A DNA stretch of 42,365 nt, from contig UQVZ01000026.1 in NCBI GenBank assembly GCA_900544675.1, forward strand, positions 1 to 42,365, given 5' to 3'. How positions within the stretch are numbered: position 1 is the first letter of the stretch; each line of letters opens with the position of its first letter. Below are positions 1 to 7,965 of the stretch, piece after piece. A program made the position numbers and the translations under genes. The stretch comes from an uncultured Bacteroides sp. GTDB taxonomy: Bacteria; Bacteroidota; Bacteroidia; Bacteroidales; Bacteroidaceae. The notes under the pieces are model-generated. The model saw only the letters and a program-made list of their open reading frames with translations. It was not told where the DNA came from and made no database searches.

Positions 1-51
1 AGTAGCTGACTACGGATCAGCCGGTTACAGGTTTGAATCCTGTCGCGGTCA
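1..51 (+). tRNA. tRNA-Arg (ACG), 3' part, cut by window start
   Basis: The first bases contain an anticodon arm (stem GCTGA/TCAGC, seven-base loop CTACGGA, anticodon ACG), a T arm (ACAGG, loop TTTGAAT, CCTGT) and the 3' acceptor strand CGCGGTC with discriminator A at 51. The 5' acceptor and D arm lie before the window. CCA is not encoded. A terminator follows directly. Confidence 0.9.
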
Positions 52-52
52 C

Positions 53-81
53 AAAGCCTTTCTTTCCGAAAGGCTTTTTTT
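53..81 (+). terminator. Rho-independent terminator of the tRNA-Arg unit
   Basis: A perfect 10-bp stem (AAAGCCTTTC at 53-62 with GAAAGGCTTT at 68-77) ends in a T run to 81, directly after the tRNA. Confidence 0.9.
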
Positions 82-97
82 ATGCCCATTCTCTGCT

Positions 98-889
98 TTA
101 TTCTTTCAATTTAAAAGTCAGATTATCTTTCTCGTCTATCAGCAAGCTCACATAATAGCAAGACAAATCATCGGGCATACTGATAGTCGCCTGATAATGG
201 TATCCTGCGGCATCTACCCCCATGAAATCCATATCCGACAAGATAGCCATTTGCAAGAAATCATCAGGTATAATCCCATCAAACATACCTTTATCGATAT
301 CTTTCGCATACAAACATTGCTTGCCTTGATACACACAAATATGAATGATGTTGTCATAATAAACCTTATCCACAATCATACCCTCCTCCGTCATTTCCGG
401 ATGATAAACTTTTTTAGTAGACGAATTGATATAAGAATAGCCCCGATAACGCTTTCCCTGATAAAAAAACACAGAATCTTTCTCTATCACTTTTTTCTCA
501 GGCTCCTGCGTAAGTTGATTGCCGAAAGGTATCGTATCGCTCTCCGCCTTATGAAGCATGACCAAATCGCCCAAGGAAGTATAGAACTGGAAAACATGGT
601 CCTCCAGCTTGACAATATGATATGCCACCTCTTCAGAGCCGTGCGCGATAAGCGTATCTCCTATAATACTAAAACAAAATGGAGCATCGCTCTGACTGGC
701 CAGGTACATGCTGTCGCCTTTAATCTTCAGTATGGGCAAACGGGTATTGTCATCCACCCAAATGCCCTGAAGCCGTTGTTGAGCAATTGTGTCCTCTTCA
801 CCCTGAGCTTTATTCTCACTCTTATCAGCACTTCCCGCACAGGCTGCAACCAAAAACACAAAAAGCATTATCCCTAAAACTTTCCTCAT
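98..889 (-). CDS. Putative lipoprotein of unknown function
   Basis: Exported protein of 263 residues with a lipoprotein signal: basic start MRK, a hydrophobic stretch, and a lipobox ending in VAAC with the cysteine at about residue 17. The frame is open 17 codons further upstream, but the start at 889 is chosen because it places the signal peptide at the N-terminus. The mature part begins with a polar linker rich in K, E and S. It continues as a probably beta-rich domain of about 220 residues with no motif I recognise. It is transcribed divergently from the SPOR gene at 980. No function can be assigned. A periplasm-facing, membrane-anchored location follows from the lipobox. Confidence 0.8.
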   Translation of the reverse strand: MRKVLGIMLFVFLVAACAGSADKSENKAQGEEDTIAQQRLQGIWVDDNTRLPILKIKGDSMYLASQSDAPFCFSIIGDTLIAHGSEEVAYHIVKLEDHVFQFYTSLGDLVMLHKAESDTIPFGNQLTQEPEKKVIEKDSVFFYQGKRYRGYSYINSSTKKVYHPEMTEEGMIVDKVYYDNIIHICVYQGKQCLYAKDIDKGMFDGIIPDDFLQMAILSDMDFMGVDAAGYHYQATISMPDDLSCYYVSLLIDEKDNLTFKLKE

Positions 890-916
890 TGGTTTCTTGT
901 TTTCTATTTCTCGCCA

Positions 917-935
917 CAAATGTATAACAAAAATA
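917..935 (-). promoter_or_regulatory. Candidate -7 boxes for the lipoprotein gene
   Basis: Read on the minus strand, TACATTTG (917-924) and TATTTTTG (928-935) both fit the Bacteroidetes -7 consensus TAnnTTTG, 28 and 39 bases upstream of the start at 889. No good TTTG -33 element is visible for the first box. The second has only TCTG at a fitting distance. Which box is used is open. Confidence 0.5.
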
Positions 936-967
936 CCCAAGTTAGATAAAATAACAGAAAAAAATCA

Positions 968-975
968 TATATTTG
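968..975 (+). promoter_or_regulatory. -7 box abutting the SPOR gene start
   Basis: TATATTTG matches TAnnTTTG exactly and ends four bases before the ATG at 980. Transcription would begin at or next to the start codon, giving a leaderless or nearly leaderless mRNA. The -33 region is weak. Confidence 0.55.
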
Positions 976-979
976 CAGT

Positions 980-2086
980 ATGATTGAATTAGCCAAACAT
1001 ATCGAAGTCTTGCTCTTGGAGAATGATTGTGTCATCGTTCCAGGCTTAGGAGGCTTTATCGCCCACTACCGCTCCTCTCTATATAACAAGGAGACGAGGA
1101 TATTTTGTCCCCCACTACGTTCCATCGGATTCAATCCCAAATTGGTCATGAACGATGGTCTGCTGGTACAATCTTATATGCAAACATATAATACCGATTT
1201 CCCCGATGCAACACGGAAAATCGGGAAAGTGGTCGACACTTTAAAAGAAAAGCTTTACCAGGAAGGACACGTCTGCCTGAACCAGGTAGGAACGCTGTAT
1301 TACAATATGAACGGGAACTATGAATTCGAACCTACGGAAAACGGTTTCTTCACCCCTTCCCTCTACGGATTAGAAGCTTTTACACCTCAACGGCTGGCAT
1401 TCCAACCCATACTGAAGCCCGTAACGGCAAAAGAAGAAGTGATGCCACACACACAACCAAGCAAACGGAAACCGATGTCTGCCAAACGCTGGATGCAGCA
1501 TGTAGCCGCCATAGCTGCTGCCATCCTATTGTTTTTCGTATGCTCCGTACCGGTAAAAAACACCTACATAGACGAAGCCAGTTATGCTTCTTTAGGTTCG
1601 GAAGGATTGTTTGAGGCAATACGAAACCAGTCTGCAGCATCAATTGTTATTTCGCCGACTCCCCAACAGACGCAACAACAAACCACCAGGCAGCAACAAA
1701 CAACAAAGAAATTGCCCAAAAACAACATCAACACCTTAAAACCTGTTGCCGTCAAAACAGAAAAAGTAGAAGCACTTATAGAAAAAGAGAGCCCTGCAAA
1801 AACAACAAAAGCCCCAGAGACAACACAACCTGCTGCTACTTCAGTAAAAGCCAAAGGCGGCAACAATCATGTCATTGTAGCAAGCCTTACAAGTCAGGAA
1901 GATGCCGACAAAGTGGTAAAAAGCCTGAAACAAAAAGGCTATGCCGGCGCACAGGTACTTGTATCGCAAGGACGTTACCGCATATCTTTATGTAATTATG
2001 CAAGAAAAACAGATGCTTATCAGAAAGTACAAGAAATAAAACAACAGCCTGACTTCGCTTCGGCATGGGTATTCACCTCCAAATAA
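980..2086 (+). CDS. HU-CCDC81 / SPOR domain protein, single-pass membrane
   Basis: The N-terminal about 135 residues match the Bacteroidetes HU-CCDC81 tandem (first domain with the VPGLGGFIAHY signature near residues 20-30, second around 65-135). A cytoplasmic basic linker follows, then one transmembrane helix near 173-191, a long periplasmic linker rich in Q, T and K (about 220-290), and a C-terminal SPOR domain (about 297-366). SPOR domains bind denuded septal peptidoglycan, and HU-like folds bind DNA or act as structural adaptors. This protein could therefore link the envelope at the division site to something on the cytoplasmic face. That link is inference. The FHA gene follows after 18 bases and is probably co-transcribed. 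Confidence 0.88.
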   Translation: MIELAKHIEVLLLENDCVIVPGLGGFIAHYRSSLYNKETRIFCPPLRSIGFNPKLVMNDGLLVQSYMQTYNTDFPDATRKIGKVVDTLKEKLYQEGHVCLNQVGTLYYNMNGNYEFEPTENGFFTPSLYGLEAFTPQRLAFQPILKPVTAKEEVMPHTQPSKRKPMSAKRWMQHVAAIAAAILLFFVCSVPVKNTYIDEASYASLGSEGLFEAIRNQSAASIVISPTPQQTQQQTTRQQQTTKKLPKNNINTLKPVAVKTEKVEALIEKESPAKTTKAPETTQPAATSVKAKGGNNHVIVASLTSQEDADKVVKSLKQKGYAGAQVLVSQGRYRISLCNYARKTDAYQKVQEIKQQPDFASAWVFTSK

Positions 2087-2104
2087 AAACAAAAACGAAC
2101 AGCC

Positions 2105-2647
2105 ATGAAGAGAGTAAGATGTCCCAAATGTGACAATTACATACAATTTGATGAAACAAAATACAGCGAAGGCCAGTCATTGGTGTTCGTATGTGATAAT
2201 TGCAAAAAACAATTCTCCATCCGCATAGGCAAAAGCAAACTGAATGCCGGCACACGCCGTGAAGAAATTATTGACGAACGCGAAGGTTTAAAAAACTGGG
2301 GAAACATCGTTGCCATAGAAAACGTATTCGGCTACAAGCAAGTACTCCCTTTACACGAAGGCGATAACCTTATCGGGCGGCGCTCGAAAGACCCCGAAGT
2401 AGATATCCCTATCGAAACCAACGACCCAAGCATGGATCGCAGGCATTGCATCTTAAATGTAAAACAAAACAAGCAAGGCAAAATCATTTATACACTGCGT
2501 GATAACGATAGCATTACAGGCACATTTATAATGAACGATATTTTAGGACCTAAAGACCGTATCCGCTTAGAAGACGGAGATATCTTTACCCTCGGAGCTA
2601 CGACCCTGATTCTGAGAGCTGCCGAAGAAAAACAGCAAGAAGAGTAA
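2105..2647 (+). CDS. Zinc-ribbon plus FHA domain protein
   Basis: A protein of 180 residues. The N-terminus has a zinc ribbon of the MJ0042 type, with CPKC (C6, C9) and CDNC (C30, C33). The C-terminal half is an FHA domain (about 78-172) with the hallmark GRRSKD loop near residue 91 and the later SMDRRHC strand. FHA domains bind phosphothreonine peptides, so it is probably a cytoplasmic adaptor in Ser/Thr phospho-signalling. No kinase is encoded nearby. It is the second gene of a probable operon with the SPOR protein upstream. No clear terminator is visible after it. There is only a short GC hairpin at about 2671-2682 without a T run. Confidence 0.88.
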   Translation: MKRVRCPKCDNYIQFDETKYSEGQSLVFVCDNCKKQFSIRIGKSKLNAGTRREEIIDEREGLKNWGNIVAIENVFGYKQVLPLHEGDNLIGRRSKDPEVDIPIETNDPSMDRRHCILNVKQNKQGKIIYTLRDNDSITGTFIMNDILGPKDRIRLEDGDIFTLGATTLILRAAEEKQQEE

Positions 2648-2826
2648 TAATAATATTTTAATAAGGCATACCCGTTGGCGGGCAGGCTCTGTTTGACGGG
2701 CAACTTACTGTTCTTTGATCTTATATCGAACTCAGGTTAAATTTAATACTTTTATCGCTATATTCCTAATTTTCAATGAAATATTTATTTGCCTATATCA
2801 GATTCACGTTAAATACTACTTACAAC

Positions 2827-3879
2827 ATGAAATATATAGTAATATTGTTTATAAGTCTGACGCTGTTTTGCGCCTGCAGCTCACAACACTGCGAGAGATT
2901 CTCTCACGAGGAGAAACAAAGCGTGTATTATTGGAGGACGACATTCGCACCTGACTCTGCTGACCTCGTATTCATTCGCAAACATAATATAGGACGTATT
3001 TACTTGCGAATGTTTGATGTAATAGAGGATCTAGGTGAAGTTGTTCCGAATGCAACACTGAGAATGCCGTATGAAACATTTTATATACTGAAGGATTCAT
3101 TTGCCTCTGTGGAGTTCGTTCCTGTGGTGTATATCACGCTGGATGCGCTGAAAAAATCAAAGGGCAGCGAAGGCGTTCTGGCAAGGAATGTCGTGACACG
3201 AGTGAAGAACATGTGCTCGTACAACGAACTGCCCAATGTGTCGGGGCTGCAATTGGATTGCGATTGGACAACGTCTACGGAGCAGTTGTTTTTTGCCGTT
3301 TGCGATTCGGTGCGCAGTGAAATTGCGAGTGACAGCTTGGCATGGCACCTCAGTTCTACCATCCGCCTGCATCAGCTCAGCCGCAAAGTCCCGCCGGTTG
3401 ATTACGGCGTGCTGATGGTTTACAACACCGGCAACTTCAACGACCCGGATGCCATCAATTCCATTATTAATGAAGCAGACGTAAAGCCCTATTTGAAACA
3501 CCTTCATAACTATCCCCTACACTTAGACGTGGCATATCCCACCTATTCGTGGCAACTGCTGTTCCACAAGCGCCGATTTGTCGGCTTTTTGAATGGGGTG
3601 GACATTTCAGACACTACATGGTTCAAGTTCAATGCGGACACCCGCCTCTATGAAGCAATGGACTACATACCATATGGTAAAACACTCATTCGACCGGAGG
3701 ATGCAATACGAACAGAAACATCGGACTTCGGCGAGATACGTACAATAAAAGCCTTGATAGACAGCGAATTAAACAAACGCCCCCACAGCAACATTTTATA
3801 CCATTTTGATTTACGTAACCTTTCAAACTATACAGATGAAGAAATTAACCATATACTGTCTACTTCAACGGCTAATTAG
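2827..3879 (+). CDS. Putative lipoprotein of unknown function, first of an exported pair
   Basis: A protein of 350 residues. The start at 2827 (MKYIVILF...) is preferred over the upstream in-frame ATG because it gives a normal signal sequence ending in CAC, a probable lipid-attachment cysteine near residue 17. The mature protein has alternating hydrophobic strands and charged helices, with phrases such as GLQLDCDW and YGVLMVYNTG that resemble strand ends of a TIM barrel. A distant relation to the DUF3142 family is possible but I cannot confirm it. It overlaps the next gene by 44 bases in another frame, implying coupled expression. No enzymatic residue can be named with confidence. Confidence 0.72.
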   Translation: MKYIVILFISLTLFCACSSQHCERFSHEEKQSVYYWRTTFAPDSADLVFIRKHNIGRIYLRMFDVIEDLGEVVPNATLRMPYETFYILKDSFASVEFVPVVYITLDALKKSKGSEGVLARNVVTRVKNMCSYNELPNVSGLQLDCDWTTSTEQLFFAVCDSVRSEIASDSLAWHLSSTIRLHQLSRKVPPVDYGVLMVYNTGNFNDPDAINSIINEADVKPYLKHLHNYPLHLDVAYPTYSWQLLFHKRRFVGFLNGVDISDTTWFKFNADTRLYEAMDYIPYGKTLIRPEDAIRTETSDFGEIRTIKALIDSELNKRPHSNILYHFDLRNLSNYTDEEINHILSTSTAN

Positions 3880-5983
3880 TTGGGCGAGCATCACTTTTTT
3901 TGTTTCTTTCGGCGCAGAGGCTTGCGGTCCATTTCCGCCCATCATTCCTATACCCATATTCTTCGCCTCATCTTCTGTAAACGGAGTCGGAACAGAGTCA
4001 AGCATCAATGAGAATTTGCAGTTGTGGCAAAAACTGACTTCAGTAAACATTCCCTTAAAGGAGATTGAAGAGGTTGTATATAAAGATAGCAAAGAAAAGT
4101 TTAGAGAGATGACCGATATGTACCGTAATGTTAAGACAAACAATATCTTCTACATCTACCTGCGAAATACCAATGATGAAGAAATTATAAACTTCCTGAC
4201 AATAGCCAAGGAGTTGGAATATCTGCGCGCAAGTATCAATTCGCCGTGGTATTACCCTTCCTCGAGATATAAGATTGATAGTGAGGAAGCATTTCAATAC
4301 ATCATCGACAAATGCAGTGCATATAAAGGGAAACGCCTGAAAGACCGATATAGATTGCAAGGCGTGCGGGCACTCTTTGCCACGCGCCAGTACGACAAAT
4401 GCATTGTTTATTTCAACAATGCATTCAAAGACATTCCCGACTCTAACCTGTTCAAGCGGATGTCAATGAAATATGTTGCAGGATGCTGGGCGCGACTTGG
4501 TGAGGTGGACAAGGCGAATGATTATTTTGCCAAAGTAGATGACATTTATTCCCTGAAAGTGGACAATCCCGTGACTTTTATGGCAAGCTACAATCCTGAC
4601 AGTCCAAGTCTATTGGCATACATCCAAACGCTGGCCAGCGATTCGACCAAGTTCTGCGCCATACGGCCAATTGCTGAAAACGTGCTCAGCCGAAGGGATG
4701 TAAAGCACCGCGGCGACTGGGAGTTTGCCTTGGCATATATATATGGAGAGTTTCAGTCTGACTATCGGAAGGCATCGAAATTTATCCACTGGGCTATCAA
4801 GCATCAGTTTTCATCGGAAAGCCTGCGTGACCACGCCCATGCCTACCGCATCAAAGTTGATGCAGAAAATGGCATCTACTCATCTCTTTCAACTGACTTG
4901 AAATGGTTTGAAACGAAAATCAATTTGTTTTCCCCTGACATGAGAGACTGGAACAGGATGATGCAGAACATCATTTATGTGAACTTAGTACCTATGCTAT
5001 GGGATAAGAAAGATTATACAACAGCCATCCTGCTGTGCAGTTATGCCGACAATCTGCTCCACTCCAAGCAATACCATGCCCATTCCTATTTTTGGTGGAC
5101 GGGTTGGGAGGGTAAGTACCCTACCATCCATGACATGCGCAACGACGAGCATTACTGGAATAAATATGATTACAAGTCGCTTTCATTCCAGCTAATGGGG
5201 TCGTTGACGTCTGACCAGCTAATAAAGGTGAAACACGGTATGGAGTCCGACAACAGCTTGTATCGCCTCCTAAAAAGATATGCCCGCCACGATGACGATT
5301 ATTTCAACGAACTTATCGGAACTCTTGCTCTTAGGGAAGGCAACTACCGCAGGGCAGTAAACTACTTTGCCATTGTGCCCGATGCCTATATCCGCACAAT
5401 GAACGTACATAAAGACAGTTACCTTGCCTTAGACCCCTTCTACGGCTATTATGAACTGGGATGGAGCAAAAACGAAACAGGCAAATGGCAAACCAAAACA
5501 TCTCGCCGCAAGCAATGGGAACACCCCTTAAAGGCCAAGCTCGCCTTTGCCAAGAGGATGTTGCAATATCAAAACCAAATGAAATATGGCAAGACAGCCG
5601 ACATACGCGGCATGGCTCGTCTAAATTATGCTATCGGCCGGCGTAACTCATTTGAGGAGTGCTGGGCGCTTACCCAATATTGGCGCGGAGAATATGTGGG
5701 ATTATTTGAGCCAGCACTGGATTATTGGCCCGATGGTGATGCTTATATTAAGAAGTATGATGAAATCTTATATGATTATGAGAAGACTGTCGGACATGAG
5801 AAAACAGAAAAATTTTATCAAGATGAAATAAAAGCAGCATTGGCAATGCTTCAGTCCGATGAAGCCAAGGCCGAGGCAGAGTATATGCTGGGACACCTTG
5901 CGACCATCGTGAGGCTTTACGGCAACACAGCGATAGGCCATCGCATCAAAACATCGTGCGACAACTGGCATTCTTGGCTATAA
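3836..5983 (+). CDS. Exported TPR-like protein of unknown function
   Basis: A protein of 715 residues. The ATG at 3836 is chosen over 3806 because MKKLTIYC... begins a normal signal peptide. The peptide ends near AEACGPFPP, so the mature protein starts with a Cys-Gly-Pro segment and is probably exported. The lipobox is non-canonical. The rest is mostly helical with repeated helix pairs rich in A, Y and L (for example YDKCIVYFNNAF and GNYRRAVNYFAIV), which reads as a TPR/Sel1-like scaffold. The gene begins inside the 3' end of the upstream lipoprotein gene, so the two probably work together. An insertion sequence lies just downstream. No defined function. Confidence 0.72.
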   Translation: MKKLTIYCLLQRLISWASITFFVSFGAEACGPFPPIIPIPIFFASSSVNGVGTESSINENLQLWQKLTSVNIPLKEIEEVVYKDSKEKFREMTDMYRNVKTNNIFYIYLRNTNDEEIINFLTIAKELEYLRASINSPWYYPSSRYKIDSEEAFQYIIDKCSAYKGKRLKDRYRLQGVRALFATRQYDKCIVYFNNAFKDIPDSNLFKRMSMKYVAGCWARLGEVDKANDYFAKVDDIYSLKVDNPVTFMASYNPDSPSLLAYIQTLASDSTKFCAIRPIAENVLSRRDVKHRGDWEFALAYIYGEFQSDYRKASKFIHWAIKHQFSSESLRDHAHAYRIKVDAENGIYSSLSTDLKWFETKINLFSPDMRDWNRMMQNIIYVNLVPMLWDKKDYTTAILLCSYADNLLHSKQYHAHSYFWWTGWEGKYPTIHDMRNDEHYWNKYDYKSLSFQLMGSLTSDQLIKVKHGMESDNSLYRLLKRYARHDDDYFNELIGTLALREGNYRRAVNYFAIVPDAYIRTMNVHKDSYLALDPFYGYYELGWSKNETGKWQTKTSRRKQWEHPLKAKLAFAKRMLQYQNQMKYGKTADIRGMARLNYAIGRRNSFEECWALTQYWRGEYVGLFEPALDYWPDGDAYIKKYDEILYDYEKTVGHEKTEKFYQDEIKAALAMLQSDEAKAEAEYMLGHLATIVRLYGNTAIGHRIKTSCDNWHSWL

Positions 5984-6046
5984 TATGCATAATACCCCTA
6001 CCATGCCATGAACATATTGTAATTAACGTGAATTCGACATAAAAAA

Positions 6047-7054
6047 GGCGGAATTAAATTAGCGCATATTTAACTCTGCCAATAGGTTTGTTGTTTTTGT
6101 AGTTAATGTATTGCAGGATTGTAAGTGCGCTGATCTTCCCGATAATCCGGGTAAACAATCCATCAGTATCTTTTGCATAATTCCTTATAATCATAAACTG
6201 GTCACACAATTGCGAAAATATGGTTTCAATTCTTTTTCTTGCTTTAGCAAAAGCCAGAAATGTTGGCTTCCATTCTTTTTGATTGTACCTGTATGGCACT
6301 TCCAATCTGATATTGGCCGTTTCAAACAAATCCAATTGTACCCAAGCACTTATATACCCTTTGTCACCAATGAGTGTGCAATTACTATAATCCACCTTTA
6401 CATCCTTCAGGTAATGGATGTCATGTACACTTGCCTTTGTAAGGTCAAAGGAATGGATGACTCCACTTAATCCGCAGACCGCTTGGAGTTTATACCCATA
6501 ATAATACACGCCTTGTGATGCGCAGTATCCTATCCCCGGTGCTTTCTCAAAATTCTTTTTTCCCATACTGCAACGCTTGAAACGGGCTAACCGACATACT
6601 TCTATCGGCTTCGAATCAATGCAGAAAAAGTCTTCGCCTCCATCCATTTCTGAAGCCATCCTTTCACGGATTATATTACATAGGGACGAGGTTGTCTTAC
6701 GTCTGTCATTGTATTGCCTGCGGGATATAAGATTAGGAAGCTTGTTCTTATATTCCTGCAACCGTGCAAACAACAAAGACTCACTGTCAATGCCGACAGC
6801 TTCTGCTGTCATATTCAATGCTATAATCTCAAGGTCTGAGAATTTGGGAACAACACCCTTTCTTGGAATATTTCCGGATTCATTGACTAAATTGCCCGCT
6901 ACTTGCTTGCATATGTTCAGAAATTTTGCGAATATTGCATATAGGTTGTGCATACGATATTTGTCCATTAATAGTTTGGTCACCTTTAATTTACTAAATA
7001 TCAACAATATGCACAACTTTTTATACATAAATCTTTTATCAATTTAATTCCGCC
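6047..7054 (-). mobile_element. IS982-family insertion sequence, 1,008 bp
   Basis: A single transposase gene nearly fills an element bounded by 14-bp perfect terminal inverted repeats: GGCGGAATTAAATT at 6047-6060 and its complement at 7041-7054. It sits between two convergent host genes (TPR protein and pflA). I cannot see a convincing target-site duplication (left flank ends in AAAAAA, right flank begins AACGCG). Family assignment rests on the transposase. Confidence 0.8.
6054..7028 (-). CDS. IS982-family transposase
   Basis: A protein of 324 residues, an uninterrupted DDE transposase. An N-terminal helical DNA-binding part is followed by the RNase-H-like core. The three acidic positions are visible: FCIDSKPIEVCR (first Asp, with the Cys-Arg pattern typical of IS982), LIGDKGYIS (second Asp) and RKRIETIFSQL (Glu). 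Length and motif order match intact IS982-family enzymes, so it may be active. The annotated Met at 7028 lies close to the right inverted repeat. An internal Met at the MDKYRMHN segment is an alternative start. Confidence 0.88.
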   Translation of the reverse strand: MYKKLCILLIFSKLKVTKLLMDKYRMHNLYAIFAKFLNICKQVAGNLVNESGNIPRKGVVPKFSDLEIIALNMTAEAVGIDSESLLFARLQEYKNKLPNLISRRQYNDRRKTTSSLCNIIRERMASEMDGGEDFFCIDSKPIEVCRLARFKRCSMGKKNFEKAPGIGYCASQGVYYYGYKLQAVCGLSGVIHSFDLTKASVHDIHYLKDVKVDYSNCTLIGDKGYISAWVQLDLFETANIRLEVPYRYNQKEWKPTFLAFAKARKRIETIFSQLCDQFMIIRNYAKDTDGLFTRIIGKISALTILQYINYKNNKPIGRVKYALI

Positions 7055-7072
7055 AACGCGTTAAGGCATATG

Positions 7073-7801
7073 TTAATTCACATATACCTTATTAAAATAA
7101 GCGGCAAACAGCGTGCGGACTTCTTCCAGTTGCTCGGGTGTATTTTGTTTCACGTCCTTCAGCCGGTAATCCAGCCCCATCGCTTCGTATTTATGTACGC
7201 CCAGCGTGTGATAAGGCAGAATCTCCATCCGCTCTATCATGCGGTAATCCTTAAAATGAGCGCCCAACGCTTCCATATCCGCGCGAAAGGCGCTATAGCC
7301 CTGCACCAACACGTAGCGCAGCCAGAACGGTTTTCCGTGCTCCTCCAGCCAGGCGGCCGTCTTCAGCGTCTGCGCATTGCTACGGGCGGTAAGCGCATGA
7401 TGCCGCCTGTCGTCAAACTCTTTAACATCCAGCAGGACCAAATCTGCCAATGTCAGCAATTCTTCCACCTCCTTGTTCCAAATGCCTCCGTTGGTATCTA
7501 CACAGATATGGATACCGGCTTCTTTCAGCATCCGGAAAAGGGGCAACAACGCCTTCGCCTGAAAGGTCGGTTCGCCGCCGCTGAACGTAATGCCGCCTTT
7601 CTTCCCGAAAAAAGGCTTCTGGCTTACAGCCATCCGCAAAATCTCTTCGGGAGCCGTTTCCTTGCTCTCTCCCTTCGCGTCAATGGTATCGGGATTGGCA
7701 CAATACAGACAACGGAAGTTGCATCCTTGCAGGAATACCACCAAGCGGATACCCGGTCCGTCATACGTGCCCAACGATTCATAAGAATGTACTCTGATCA
7801 T
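7073..7801 (-). CDS. pflA: Pyruvate formate-lyase-activating enzyme (radical SAM)
   Basis: A protein of 242 residues, full length. It carries the radical-SAM cluster motif CxxxCxxC (C27, C31, C34 in GCNFRCLYC), the GGEP motif (ITFSGGEPTFQ) and DTNG. The enzyme uses S-adenosylmethionine and a 4Fe-4S cluster to create the glycyl radical on PflB in the cytoplasm, under anaerobic conditions. Its substrate gene pflB lies immediately upstream on the same strand, across a 164-base spacer filled with ACTAGGT repeats. No separate promoter is visible in that spacer, so co-transcription from the pflB promoter is likely. Its natural terminator may have been displaced by the adjacent IS element. Confidence 0.95.
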   Translation of the reverse strand: MIRVHSYESLGTYDGPGIRLVVFLQGCNFRCLYCANPDTIDAKGESKETAPEEILRMAVSQKPFFGKKGGITFSGGEPTFQAKALLPLFRMLKEAGIHICVDTNGGIWNKEVEELLTLADLVLLDVKEFDDRRHHALTARSNAQTLKTAAWLEEHGKPFWLRYVLVQGYSAFRADMEALGAHFKDYRMIERMEILPYHTLGVHKYEAMGLDYRLKDVKQNTPEQLEEVRTLFAAYFNKVYVN

Positions 7802-7812
7802 AATGTTTTAAA

Positions 7813-7960
7813 TACTAGGTAACCAGGGACTAGGTGACTAGGTTTTAAATACCGGATGACTAGGTTTTTAGATGACTAGGGACTAGTTGACTAGGTAACT
7901 AGGTTCTAAATACCTCGGTCAACATCAACTTGACTAATTAAAACCTAGTCACCTAGTACC
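7813..7960 (-). repeat. Degenerate ACTAGGT array with 20-bp inverted arms between pflB and pflA
   Basis: The pflB-pflA spacer contains at least eight copies or near copies of (G)ACTAGGT between 7813 and about 7905, and the opposite-strand form at 7943-7957. Two arms form a perfect 20-bp inverted repeat: ACTAGGTGACTAGGTTTTAA at 7829-7848 and its complement at 7938-7957. The pairing continues two bases beyond one mismatch, around a loop of about 89 bases. In mRNA this would be a large hairpin between the two cistrons. It could limit pflA relative to pflB expression, which is inference. Confidence 0.85.
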
Positions 7961-7965
7961 AAAAA

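Noticed and set aside
197..877. 226-codon plus-strand frame opposite the lipoprotein
   Set aside because: The minus strand shows a lipobox at the correct place and -7 boxes upstream. The plus frame shows neither.
2671..2682. GC hairpin after the FHA gene as terminator
   Set aside because: The stem is only four base pairs and no T run follows.
6035..7066. Target-site duplication of the IS element
   Set aside because: Flanking bases do not match. Loose similarity between AT-rich flanks (CATAT...TTAATT) is coincidental, and part of it codes for the pflA end.
7813..7960. ACTAGGT array as CRISPR
   Set aside because: Units are 7-8 bases with no unique spacers of constant length, and no cas genes are present.
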